Part shown: positions 1-12,026 of the stretch, piece after piece
Layout of the letters: every line of letters begins with the position of its first letter
Numbering within the stretch: position 1 is the first letter of the stretch
Assembly (NCBI GenBank): GCA_013076295.1
Contig: RQOL01000616.1
Span: 496,001-560,000, forward strand
Length of the DNA stretch: 64,000 bases
DNA from: Sanderia malayensis
Lineage: Eukaryota; Cnidaria; Scyphozoa; Semaeostomeae; Pelagiidae
Direction: 5' to 3'
Notes under the pieces: generated by a model
Told to the model about the DNA's origin: nothing
Databases searched by the model: none
The model's input: only the letters and a program-made list of their open reading frames with translations
Program-made: the position numbers and the translations under genes

Positions 1-24
1 AGCCACACCACACACATACAGATC

Positions 25-3000
25 ATGCAATTATTACTTATTTCTGTCGCCCTAGCAGCAGTGACATGTCATCAGGTTGGATATATTTTTGGTAAGTCAA
101 GGCCTTTTTGGCCATTCGCCTTTTGGTGGACCTCTAAAAATTCAGAGTTGTACAGGCCTGCCTGAAGGAACTTAGTTTTAAACAATTCAGTTTTAAAGAT
201 TGTGTATCAGGTGTAGATCAGCAACTCTTCATGGTTCATTGAGAATTTTTAAATTTTTTGAAAGAAGCATTTGAGTATATTGTCCTGTTCTATTTTAAGT
301 CAGCCATATATTGTTGTAGTAGATCAGAGAAAAGAAGATATATTAAACCTGAGACCTGAATATTCAATTTTCATTTGTTGTTGTTCATCCACCTTTTACA
401 GAATTGCAGCTGTTTTATAAGTTAAAATACAAGATTAATCCTGTAGATGAACGTGAATATAAGAATTTTGAGCTGTTTGTTTTGAATTAGCATAATATTA
501 CATGCCTGATTATAGGAAGTCTAATCCTTAGCATTGAAGGTGAAATTTTTAATAGCATTATTTTCAATCATAAAGTGGAAAATATGGCTAAAATAGTTTA
601 AGAGGACAGAATGGAAAACAACCCAAATATACATTTGCAAGTGTTTCTGCTTTTAAAAAATGCCAACTGACTTGGGAAATGTCAGTTACTTGGTGCAAAA
701 TATAACCATCTGAGACAAATAAATTTCATTTCAGCTCAATATGGACCAGAAGGTGTTATTCTTACTACTAAAGCAACCACAACAACTCAAAAACCAACCC
801 CAAATAAGGTGACAAAGACTACAACAGAAGTGACACCAATCAATGAAGTTACAACTGCAATACCAACAGAGCTAATGACATCAACAAAAACGATACCAAC
901 AGAGAAAACCAAAAGAAAGAAAGGCAAGAGGAAAACTGGTGAGTTATTTCTTCTGAAATTACTTTTGATTTCTTATAACTTTGCAAGCTAATATAATAAT
1001 TGAATTGCCACTAATCTGTGTTAATCTGCAGGTATTGGTAAAGAGAAGAAGAAAAAGGTCAAGGATGCTAAGAAGAAATTGAAAGAAGCAAAGAAGCAAG
1101 ATAGAAAGAAGAGGAAAGAAACTAGAAAGAAGGAGAGGATTGCACTCAAAAGAGCTAAATCTGGTAAGATTTTTGCCTGTTTTTTACAAGAATGAGTTTA
1201 TCATAGTTTTTCCTGTTTAGTATTATTGTAGGACTTGAAATTTCTTTGCACTCGTGATAGTTGGAGCGCTGTGATATTTCCAGCTTGAAATTCTTGCCTC
1301 AGATTTCCAGTTTTGATCAGTTTCAACTCATTCTGAATGCACTATCAGGCTATTAATCAATATGCTCAATTTTATTCAAGAGTTAAAAGAATTAAAAAAA
1401 TCAATGAAGCGAAAATTGAAGCTCACAGACAGATCATACATGAAGGTATGCCTTTTTGAAGTTTGGTCACATTCTTGCAATAGTCTACATACACTTATGA
1501 AAATAGCTTCTATTAAACATTTTCATAAATGTATGTAGACTATTGCAAGAACTTGAAATGTGTCTGCATATTTTAATTAGCAAGTTTGCAACGATGCCTT
1601 TGGTATGCATGGATCCCTTTCTATTGTTATTTTGTTGATTTCTTTTATTGTTCTATTGCTCTTGTTATTACCGTATTTCCTCTAATTAGTGCCCACCCTC
1701 TTTTAACCGCCCCTCTCCAATAAGCGCCCACCCTAAAATCAAAAAGTGTGAAATAAGCGCCCCTCTATTAACCGCCCAGGGCAGTTAATAGAATTCTTAC
1801 ATTTTCACTCGTTGGTTCAAATAATAGTATAGAAACTCTTTAAAGCTGGAAAAACACTTTCATCGGGTCGTGAGCGTTTGGAAAATGCAATGCAGTCAAG
1901 ATCAGCAGTTTAAGTTGATCTTGACTGCTTGATATTGAATAACATTCGGAACTATATAAGATTATTCTTTTGTTTTTGAGGATGTTTGATTTTGAAATTT
2001 CAGGACTGTGAAATAAATGCCCCCTCTTTTAAGCGCCCCCCGCCCACCCAATTTTGCCAAATGTTTAATAAGCGCCCGGCGCTTATTAGAGGAAATACGG
2101 TATTTTGTGTTCTTCTTATTGCGTTATCTCAGCGTGCAAGTAGCAAGCACTGCGAGCAAATGTCTAACTCTACAAATTGCCTGAACCACAGCCTTGTTAT
2201 GATTTTTCAATATTAATCGTATTAGATGAATTATCCTCGTGAAATGTTTTTTGTTTCTGCAGTCATTTTTGCGAAACTGCACCCTGCTTTTCAAAGCGAT
2301 CAAGAGAGAGAGGAAGGAGAGAAAGGCAAAAAGATGGCGCGATAAAACATTCAGTGGAAAGGATACAACAATGGAAGTATGCATTCTGAGAAAATCATAT
2401 TATTTCCCTCAGCTTATCTATTTATCCATGCGAGTCCTCCAATTGACATTTTGGAATTTACGCACAAAGTGAATCCTCGATAAGTTTTGATTGCTGGCCA
2501 GCTCAAAATTCTCAACTTCTTCAACCTTTTTCATTCACAAACCTGATTATATGTTACATTATACGTGGAGTGGAAGAGAAAATAGAGAAAAGACTAAATT
2601 CTGCATCTCAACAAGCCTGTTTCGTGGTTTCCCACTCATCAGGAGATGTACACTTTTGACTCTTTTCTCTTCCACCTATGTCTAGCTCTACTTAAATGTA
2701 TTGAGCACTCTCACGGGTAATCGATATACAGACTTCGTATGTTACATCATATGTGTATTTTGAGTTTAAGCCTTACACTTTATTTTGAAGTTTGTTGTTT
2801 TTAAACTCCCAAAACTTTACATTCTGCAGGAAGCACCACCAAATGGCTTTGAAATTGTCAAGACCATGAATGAATTTGCCAACAGTCTGGCTGTGCAGCT
2901 TGAAGGCCAAAGGAAAAGGAAAAGACGGCGAAAGGAGATTTTGCCAATATCATCAGAGGGAATAGGTGTGTTTAAGCTCCATGTGAATTTTATTTCAAAA

Positions 3001-6000
3001 TAGAACTTCAAAATAGCTAAATCGGAAACATAGCGAAACATAATAACTACTAAAGCTTTTCGTCTGACACTCATCAGAGTAGTACGTCAGAAAGAGAACG
3101 AAAATAAAAACCTAACAAATAATTATACCCAGAAGAGGATCGATCATGAGGCATGCATTATGCATGGGACATGCACAAAACAAGCGTAAGTCATGAAATG
3201 CGATAAATGATCCAGATGTCATCAGGGTAGGAAGCCGACCTGAACAGTATACGCTTCCAGATAGAGGAGAGGTTCAACTATAGACGCTTCTCCAGATAAC
3301 AGGGACAACAATCTTAAAGTTCTTGCAAGTTGATGATGTATTAAACAAAAACGCCAAATCATAGTTGAGGATCGATATTTGTTACACTTATTTCGAAGGC
3401 CAGAAAACAAGATACCTCTCAGATCGGAGGCAATAACAATGGAAACCCAACCCCGCTTTTGTTTAGCGTGGTTGTTCCTCTCAGGACAGATGCAATGACA
3501 ATAGAAAACCCACCCCACGTTTGTTTAAGATCGCTGTCTCACTCAGGTCCAAGGCTAAAACAACAGAAACCCACCCCACTTTTGTTGAAGATCGCTGTTC
3601 CACTCAGGTTGAAGGCCAAAATAAAAGAAACCCACCCCACGTTTGTTTAAGATCGCTGTTCCACTCACATCGAAGGCCAAAACAACAGAAACCCACCCCA
3701 TTTTTGTTAAAGATCGCTGTTCCACTCAGATCCAAGGCCAAAACACATGGGAGGTGGCGCGCGAAGCGCGCCAGCCTTCCTAGTTAAAAATGATATATGT
3801 TTGTAACTCGTTTAATCCGCATTCAAATGATGATTTTTAATTAATTTATTTTGGTTTGTTTCCAATTTCAACTTTTCTCGATTTCCTTGTTCGCAGAAAT
3901 GGAAGTGTCAGTTTTGAACACGAAAGAGTTCCAGGGCTATAAGTTCCCGGATCCTAAAAGTAATCTGAATGTTGTTGACAGTATTGAACTGCCAAATAGT
4001 ATCTTCAAAAGCACAGCATCCAAAGGTAATAGATTAAAATCATTTTGAAGTTTGCTTCTTCAGTTTTATTGGTGGTCTTCAAGGAATTCTAGCCAAATAT
4101 CTGGTTGGTCTGTTGACATATCGAAACTTAGCTTGCAAATATGTGCAGAATCGTCTACTTCTAATAGGTTTATAATGCTTAACGTATGTAGTGTTACATT
4201 TGTTGACCATCCCTATAGGATATTGATAGAAAGCGATGCATGTTTAATAGTTTCAGTTTTCTGTTTCAGTTTTCATTTCATTAACAAATATACCTAAATA
4301 CATTTCAATAGCATCATTAACATTACAAAATTAAAATATATATTACAACAACAAAATACTTAGACAAATACACTATATAAATTAACGAGAAAAAATTAAA
4401 TAAATAAATAAATAAAGATTTGCAAGACATAATGTATTTAGATATATTTGTCTAAGGAGGAACTCTCTGAATAAATATATACCAAGAGCATGTTTGATGA
4501 TCTATTAAGGCAATATCTTTCGAAATCTCTTAGATAATGCAACAATCATATCAATCGTATACGATGCATTTTACCAAATGACAATGGATTCAGAAGAGAA
4601 TACATCTACGTGAGTACAATTTATTGATTTTCATAATGGTGCATTGCATCCAGTTTTAATCAGACAATGTTTGCCCTTTTTATAGAACTCCTTACTAGTG
4701 CTAGCCTAAAGTGAAGTTGTTTTCTATACATATGGTACAAAGTTTCATAGTGGAATGATTATGTATCCAAGAAAAGCCTAGTTTTGCATTGGAGCTCACA
4801 CCATCCTCTTGGTGTTATAGAGACGAGGAAATAATTGTGAAATTTTAATTAATAAGGTCCTTGAGCATGTATATTACAGTTGTAGCTGCGTGCAATGTTT
4901 TTGCGAAATTATGCCAGTAGGATTTACTATCCATCCAACTCAAAACATCTCATTTCGTGGTGTCATGTAGTAAAGTTTATGATTTTTGGGAACAGTGAAA
5001 CATTGCTAATACATTTACAGTCGCAACAGGGTTATACGTGTCCATTTATTGCTGTTTGACGCCCATCCGTCAGTTAAAGGCCTTGTTTACCATTTTTCCG
5101 TCATCCGACATTTGCTTTTAACACAAATTTCCATTTCCAACTTAGTAATCTGCCATATGTGAACAGCAAAGTTCTATCAACAACAATCGATCCAAAACCA
5201 ACCCAATCGCTACAAGATCCCGTTGAAATTGTCCTAACGCATTTATTGGTAAGTCGTTGATTATTTTCCAATACATTTGTCTTTGCTTGAGTTTGTGAAA
5301 ATTCAACAAAAGCGCAGGAGCGTACCTAAAATAGGGGGCACCACAATAAAAAGGACTTGACAAGTGACGTGTTTAATTTCAAGAAGAGCAATTTTTTATC
5401 CATAAAAGGGGCATACCGTAAGTCCTCGAATAAGCCCCCACCTTCGAATAAGCCCTCCCCTCGAATAAGCCCCCATCTTGATAATCATTTGCAAGGATAT
5501 TGGGCCCAAGTTTCCAGAAATTGAAGTTGTTTAGTGAATGTATTGCAAATAGCAGCAAGTTAAATCAATAACTTTATTGATTGGCTGCATCGTATAGCTT
5601 TTATTTTGCTTAATATTGAACAATTACCCAGCTAAAAGTTCGTTTTTGCAAATAAGCCCCCGGGGGCTTATTCGAGGATTTACGGTATTTGACGTTTTTG
5701 CAAAAAGGGGGGGGCACTTGCCTCCTATGCCACCAGGCTCTTAGACTCACTACATTGCGTTCCTGTGGTACGTTCGTTGAACAACTCTGAACAGGACTCG
5801 TGCAACAAGTCTACGCCACTGCTAGAGCAGATGAGCTTCGATATGTCAAGTATAGCTATAGAGGGCTGTATGTGAGGTATACCGTAAAGCAACTCTCAAA
5901 GTCAGGAAAGATAAAAACCCCATTTGACACCTCAAGAAAAAGGCTTTAACAACCTCTTTAACCGTAGTTATCTTATCCAATTTAACAGCAATTGACTTGA

Positions 6001-9000
6001 GGCCTTCTTTCTCATCTTGAGTCCGTAGCTTTTTATTTATTAAGTATTTTCAGTTTGCTTTGAAATTCTCCCTTCTTTTTCGCAGAAGCCGAATTCCAGT
6101 AAGCCAGAATGTGTTTTTTGGAAAGTCAATGAAAGGTAATCTTTAAATTTCTATGTAATATTCGAATTGGCTCTCTTGTACCCCAGTAGGTGCTGGGTTT
6201 CCTGTCCTTGAAGGCTGGCCTTTGCGGATTCGGTTCCACGGCGAAAAGTCGAACCAGGAACCACAAGGCTTTTGATGTTGGTAAATTAGTATACCCGGGA
6301 TATCCAGGTTCAGACTATTACTCTGGGGACACAAACTGCGGGCCTACATCAGATGTAGAAGCTGCCACAACTTTCAGTCAGAATTGGCAACTAAATACTG
6401 ATTATTAAGAATCTAATCCTTGGTGACAAGAAACCTCATTTACTCGAACACATTGGCGAGTCTTCTAGGTGTTGGACTTCTCCACTTTATGTTCGTTTTT
6501 ATATTAAAGCTGATGCATTACTCGTTTTTCTCCTGTTTAGCAATCATGATTTCAGTCGTTGGTCTTCGGAAGGATGCAAGGTGCACGCTTCTAACCAGAC
6601 ACACACAGTTTGCCACTGTAATCATCTCACCGATTTCGCTGTTCTTTTTCGAGTCACAGATACGAAGAAGGTAAATCATTTTGACAGCGTATCAGCTACT
6701 CCTGGTTTTTTAATCCATTTTTCTAATACGCATACATTATATTAAATATAAGTGCTGGGTGGGCCATCGCTTCAAGGGGCTATGTAAGGGAGCTCTTTAA
6801 TAGTTTTTTATTCACGTTTCCGCGGGTGGGTCTTCAAGGATGTGTTACTTGAAAGGGGTATGGGTGTTATTTCTGAATGTTCTGTCATCCCCTCCCCCAA
6901 CACAGCATGAATTGGGTTTTCTGAGCACGTGTCTTATCTGTGAACACTAATGCTATAGTCATGTATACGCTGGTATTATTTTTCAGACTTCTGAAGAGCA
7001 CAGACAAGCACTGACAGTTGTGAGTTTGGTTGGTTGTCTGATTTCATCAGTTTGCCTTATGATCACCATTGTTGTATTCATTGTCCTGAGGTTAGTTTTA
7101 TTGTATGATATTATGTTCTAATATATTCTGTTTCATTCCATTATGTTCCTTCCTAATTAACTATACTTTACTTCTTTCTACTCTAATCAACATCATTTCC
7201 TTCTTCTCTACTTTGCTCCATTTTATTTCTTTTCAATTTACTCTTCTCTATTTCCTTTCATTCTTTCTAATGCAATTTGCAGAATGTTGTAATCATTTTC
7301 TTTCTATTCCACTGCATTTTTGTAAATATTATCTCTTTTTATTTGTATTTCTTTTTATGCTAATTCGTTTCCTTTTATTGTATTTCATTATATCCTACTT
7401 TATTGTATTCTACTATATTTTCAAACTTCACTTTACTATTCTTCGGTCTTTGATTCCTGTTTTTTACTTTTTGATTAGGAAACTCTTGCGTTCAACACGA
7501 AATTTAATTCACTTCAACCTATCTGTCACACTCTTGGTTGCTAACATATTACTGATGTTATCCGGAAAGGCTGTTAACGACAGGGTAAGCGTATCACGAT
7601 TTGTTGTTTTATAATCAAAAGAATAGTCATGTTTTGTTACTTGTGTTTATGAACAAAGTTTCCCGTGTTCACGAATAAAACAATTCGAGTCATGATATCA
7701 TCGCTAAAAAAGAACACTATAAAACTTTAATTGTGAATATAATCTATAATTTAATATTATATTTTGATGTGATTCCTCATTTTTGCATGTTTCAGAATGT
7801 CTGCGTGTCTGTGTCGCTATGCTTGTTCTACTTTTTCTTGTCCGCATTTTTCTGGATGCTCAGCGAAGGCATTTTCATCTGGATCATGGTGGCCAGGGCA
7901 TTCTCAGAGAACCTGAAAGCCTGGATGTATCTCTGCATTGGTTGGGGTGAGCTCAGAGCCTTTTTTGACAAATTTTTAGTGGGGAATTGAGAAATGGAGG
8001 GACATTTGCCCCCCTCCCCTAGTTTTAATGTTGAAAATGGCCCTGTGTGAGTTTCACTTGGTATTCATCACATGCACATATGCTTTCTATACAGTGGAAT
8101 TCATCTTCCTAGTTACGTCTAAAAGCAGTTATGGGCTTCTTCAACCTTGAACCAAGTGCCACAATCTAAACATTCATTGTCAGCAGGAAATTTGGGGCAT
8201 TTTATAAGGAAATTTGACTAGTGGGCCAAGTCCGTAAGAGGGCCCACTCCTTCGCGACCATATCCCTTGACCACCTGACCCCTAAAGCCACTAAAGCTAC
8301 AAAAAAATGAGTATAACAAGAATAAGAATTCAATAAAACTATAATAATATGTTTAACATTTAAAAAACGTTTGTTATAGAATGTCCAGAAAACGTCCCGT
8401 CAAAGACAACTCGAAAAGAAATTTTTAATAAATTCACTATTACATTTTGAAATAAATATTCGTGAAAAGGGCCCAAACAAGTGGGCCGAAGGCCCTAGTT
8501 TTTGCAATTTTACTGGGCCGGGAAAGGGGCCCACTGGGCAAATGGCCCAGTAGTTACAATGTTAAAAAATGTCCTGTAGCAGAGCGACAAGGAGCCTGGG
8601 TTTTAGGTTGGGGATCCTTATGAAATGCGTGGCTTCAATCCCTGTTCAGTCAGCATCATATTTTTGGGGCCTTTTGGAGATAGCATGCCCACTTTATTAT
8701 AGGCCCAACGGTTCATCCAGAATTTAAAAGAAGCAAAAAATGTCTTCAAAATAAAGAGAGATGTTATACAATGATCAAAGGCGCAAGGAATTAGTTTCAC
8801 TCCATGTAAAATATATTTTTTGTTGCTTATTTTTGCAGGATTATCGTTCATCATTGTAGCCGTTTCCTTTGGAGTTCTCCAGTACGATCTCATTGCTACT
8901 GAATTGTAAGTGGAAGATGAAAATGTTTTATTTCATGTTGTTGCTTTACCACAGAATACTTATTGTTGATATTACCTGCAGTGGATATCTATCTCTCCCA

Positions 9001-10482
9001 CCTTTATCTACTCAATGTCGTTTTCTCTTTGCCATTTCTCTTGGTGAGTATGCCAGGAATAGAGGAATCTTAGAATAGAAGAATATACCGTGTATTTATT
9101 ATTATTTGCTTCAATTTTTTTAGTTGCTGGTTGTCCGTGAAGAAGGGTGCAATTTGGGCATTTGCTGGTCCAGTTCTGTTTGTTATTGTCGTAAGTATCT
9201 ATAAGACTTTTATAAGACAAGTGATCAATCATTTGTGATTTACTTTAGCATTTGAATATTAGAAGAAGTCATGTGGAATTTCTTGTAGAATGGTGTTAAG
9301 CAATAGTGTTTACAAAATTATACTTTTTTTCAGGTAAATTTTGGAATTCTAATCAAAGTTCTGTGTACTGCTGTAGAACACCAATCTGGCGACGGCAGCT
9401 TAAAGTAGGTTTTCAGAGCTTTATTGTTTTCTTTGATTTCATAATAAATCACACAACACAAGAGCATATATTTAATCGATGAAATATTTATTTTGTAACT
9501 AATTTCAGAGTTTCTGCTCGTCTTACTCTGCTCCTGTTACCGATTCTTGGTTTGACTTGGATATTTGGTCTTTTCGCTATGAATGAAGACACTGTTGCTT
9601 TCGAGTACCTGTTTACATTCTTCAATTCTTGCCAAGTAAGTCAAATGGGAATATGTTGTAGTAGACTCATTACATTGCGTCCCTGTGCTTCAATCGAATG
9701 TAATTATAGGGACGCAATGCAATGAGTATTATTAATTATCCAATATACGAATATTATTAATGCCTTTGCTCGTTATCAGTGCCAATTGAATGTGTTTAAT
9801 TTACTGTAACAGAACAAACAATGAAGTTAATTCGAGCCATTCCCCTGCAGAATGAGACTTGTTTGAAATGATTAAAATGTAATTTATCTTCTTCTTTTTA
9901 GGGTGTTTTTATTTTCGTCTGCTACATTGCTTTGAACGCTGAAGTAAGTTGAAAGAGCTCTAACTGCATCCACTTTTCTCCTTTTTTTTAATTGGGTCTC
10001 GATTTTTAACTACTCAAGGAGCATGTGACATGCTGGGTCTACCAAGGCTACATACAATTAATTTAGGCCCATGCATGGAGCATCGGCAAAGACAAATTCA
10101 AACGCGAAAGTTAAATTGTCGAAAAATGATGATTTTGTTAAACTAGCGAAGTATTATGGCTGGGGCTCACGCTCACTCAACCAATACTCATATCGTGATT
10201 ATATTAATTTCAATCTGTTTGCAAAAATGAATTTAACTGTTTTGAAAGAAAGTCTTGTAACCCTTCTTGATGCCTGTATATTTAGTGCATTATGCTTCCA
10301 CCTGTAGTAGTTTACTTTTATTTCTTATTCAGGTGAAAAGTGAATATCAGAAGTGGAGAGCAAAAAGAGACTATTCTCAATCAATTATTCAAATGAAATC
10401 AACGTCTTCAACCAGTGCCACGTTACTCGACCGTAAAAGCAGACAAGGCACAATGAATGAAACAACCCAAATGATATCGTAA
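25..10482 (+). CDS. Adhesion G-protein-coupled receptor (GAIN/GPS + 7TM), 20 exons
   Basis: Exons read as 25-91, 735-938, 1032-1163, 1381-1445, 2263-2376, 2830-2965, 3897-4025, 4534-4609, 5146-5248, 6086-6135, 6556-6670, 6987-7090, 7479-7584, 7796-7946, 8839-8905, 9124-9190, 9334-9404, 9509-9635, 9902-9943, 10333-10482. All junctions are GT-AG, phases chain without a stop, and the sum is 2076 nt (691 aa). Residues 1-18 form a signal peptide. Next come a Thr-rich stretch and a very Lys/Arg-rich stretch (about 80-195), then a GAIN domain (about 195-342). The GPS motif follows (about 343-397), with CVFW, RWSSEGC and the cleavage-type CHCNHLT. Seven hydrophobic segments fill 398-642, and a Ser/Thr-rich cytoplasmic tail ends the protein. 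Family knowledge: such receptors self-cleave at HL/T and signal through a tethered agonist. The ligand and subfamily cannot be read. The exons before 2830 have no recognised domain, so their membership rests on phase and order only. Confidence 0.88.
1473..1550. repeat. 78-bp near-perfect inverted repeat in GPCR intron 4
   Basis: Arms beginning TCTTGCAATAGTCTACATAC and ending with the reverse complement are separated by a short AT-rich loop. It looks like a tiny MITE or hairpin. No coding content. Confidence 0.75.
1669..2102. mobile_element. MITE with TACCGTATTTCCTCTAAT termini
   Basis: The left end TACCGTATTTCCTCTAATTA and the right end are inverted copies. Both ends carry repeated subterminal AATAAGCGCCC-type motifs facing inward. 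About 434 bp, no ORF, and it sits in a GPCR intron. Related ends occur at 5414-5687, about 27935-28128 and 34861. The target duplication is uncertain, possibly TA. Confidence 0.75.
3021..3200. repeat. Copy of a dispersed repeat (GAAACATAGCGAAACATAAT family)
   Basis: The block beginning at AATCGGAAACATAGCG is closely shared with 57078-57178 and 57570-57700. The full-length family has inverted ends of the CAATCTTTGATCGGTACAGA type (see 57048 and 57996). This copy lies in a GPCR intron and lacks a clear left terminus. Confidence 0.65.
3440..3760. repeat. 61-bp tandem repeat, about five copies
   Basis: The phrase AAACCCACCCCAC recurs at about 3507, 3567, 3628 and 3689, a period of 61 bp. Each unit also contains TTTAAGATCGCTGTTCCACTC-like sequence. 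It lies in the GPCR intron before the exon at 3897, and the open frames across it are repeat-derived. Confidence 0.85.
5414..5687. mobile_element. MITE with TACCGTAAGTCCTCGAATAAG termini
   Basis: Left TACCGTAAGTCCTCGAATAA and right TTATTCGAGGATTTACGGTA are inverted. Subterminal AATAAGCCCCC motifs recur inward from both ends. About 274 bp, noncoding, in the GPCR intron between exons 9 and 10. Same family style as 1669-2102. Confidence 0.75.
8216..8556. repeat. Probable inverted-repeat element in GPCR intron
   Basis: ACTAGTGGGCCAA at the left and a near reverse complement (GGCCCAGTAGT) at the right bracket about 340 bp without an ORF. Internal GGGCCCA motifs repeat. Termini are imperfect and no target duplication was confirmed. 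Confidence 0.45.
9665..9727. repeat. 63-bp hairpin in GPCR intron
   Basis: Arms ACTCATTACATTGCGTCCCT and AGGGACGCAATGCAATGAGT are inverted with one mismatch. A diverged left arm (ACTCACTACATTGCGTTCCT) also occurs near 5745, so this is a repeated family rather than a chance stem. Confidence 0.7.
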
Positions 10483-11391
10483 TACTTTACTGCATGCTTC
10501 ATCATAATATGATGAACATATTCAAAAACTTCTTTACCTAATCTTTTACTCCTGTTATCAAGGTCCCCCCCCCCTCTCTTCGCTAAGTTCTTTTAACCCT
10601 TATAACCTTCTGGCCGAAGAAGTTTTTTAACAGTTCCGCCTCTTTCTTTAAAGTTTTTCAACTGTTCCAATTCTTTGCCGAAAGCTTTTTAACCATTCCA
10701 CCCCTTTTCCCAAGACTTCTTAATCATTCCCCCTTTTCCCAAGACTTCTTCATCATTCCCCCTTTTCCCAAGACTTCTTAATCATCCTCCCTTTTCCCAA
10801 GACTACTTCATCGTTCCCCCTTTTCCCAAGACTTTTTTAGTCAGCACAATTTTCCCAAGGCTTCTTAATCATTTCACCCATTTTCCCAAGGTTTTTTAAC
10901 TATTCCATCGTTTCTCCGGTTTTTGAACCATTTCCCAGCACCGTTTCGTCGTTTTTACCTTTCTTATAACCGCTTTCTCTTTGAAGAACACAATTTCATC
11001 TTATTTTACGCACAATACCACTTTTTCGCAAAGAAATGGAATTTAAGGCGTACAATAATAATATAATATCATGTATCATGTATGATGTTATAATTATATT
11101 AGTATTGTTATTGCAGTTTTAATAATATTATAATAATATTAATTTTGTTATATTTTCATTGTAATGTTTATTAATCATTATTTATATTCCAACCGATATA
11201 TAGGTTGGCAGGTTTGCTGCTTTATTGGTTTATTTAACGATATTGTTCACCAATTACCAAGCGTTTATCTTAAATGGGCAGTAGTTGTTTTTAATATTAA
11301 TATTGGTAAATTAAATGAATAATCAAAATCAATTTCTTTCCACTTTTTCCCACTCACCATCAGTTTGTCATCAAGTTGTTATTGTTGCTTG
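10483..11391. other. GPCR 3' region with degenerate tandem repeat
   Basis: No gene is visible. From about 10690 to 10910 a degenerate unit of about 30 bp built on TTTTCCCAAGACTTCTTAAT recurs about seven times and decays toward the right. The rest is AT-rich. It is probably 3' UTR and intergenic sequence. Confidence 0.6.
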
Positions 11392-11953
11392 CAGTGTACT
11401 CACTTCTGAGGAAAATTCCTCAAAATGAGGAATTTTTGACCTTTTTGAGGATTTTTCTGAGGAATTTCTGTTTTTAAGGAAAATCTGAGGAATTTTTCAT
11501 AACTCCTCAGATTTCCTGAGAAGTATCGAAACCTTTGATATAAAGCAAGCAAAAGACCAGATAGATCTATAAAGATACGAAAAACGTGTGAATCAGCATA
11601 ATCCGCATGAGCTATCATCATGCTCGATAGCCCTTTGAGTTTTTTCCAAGTGTCCGAAGCTCATCAAAAGCTTGAATTCAAATGAATTGAATTGAAATAT
11701 CAAGAGCCTCAGCATCAGTTGCATTGCTTTTGACGGAGCGAATAAGACTTTACAATTTTTCCTTATTTACAACTTGTATCATTTTTACAATTTATTTACC
11801 TTATTCGTATTTCATACACCTCTAAAGACATTCATTTTCGCAGTGTAGGGGTTGTAGAAACAGGATATTGCAATTCTGAGGAATTTTCAGGAAATCTGAG
11901 GAATTTTTCGTGAAAATCTGAGGAATTTTACATGAAGGAGAGTGAGAACACTG
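11392..11953. mobile_element. hAT-like MITE with 8-bp target duplication
   Basis: Ends CAGTGTACTCACT and AGTGAGAACACTG are inverted, and the direct repeat GTTGCTTG flanks both sides (11384-11391 and 11954-11961). The interior is rich in repeated GAGGAATTTTT motifs. An 8-bp duplication and CAGTG ends are typical of hAT elements. It ends 73 bp before the GSTCD start codon. Confidence 0.8.
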
Positions 11954-12026
11954 GTTGCTTGTTGCTCATTTGAATGCATTGATTTTGTTGCACGTGGTGG
12001 TGGTTGGTGCCTAACTTTCATTGGAA

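Noticed and set aside
6190..6408. Plus-strand frame between the two GPS exons
   Set aside because: Including it would split the GPS domain; the exons on either side join in phase without it.
7105..7478. 169-codon plus-strand frame of Phe/Leu/Ile-rich residues before TM2
   Set aside because: It is a pyrimidine-rich intron read in frame with the following TM2 exon; a clear donor at 7091 and acceptor at 7478 give a normal receptor sequence.
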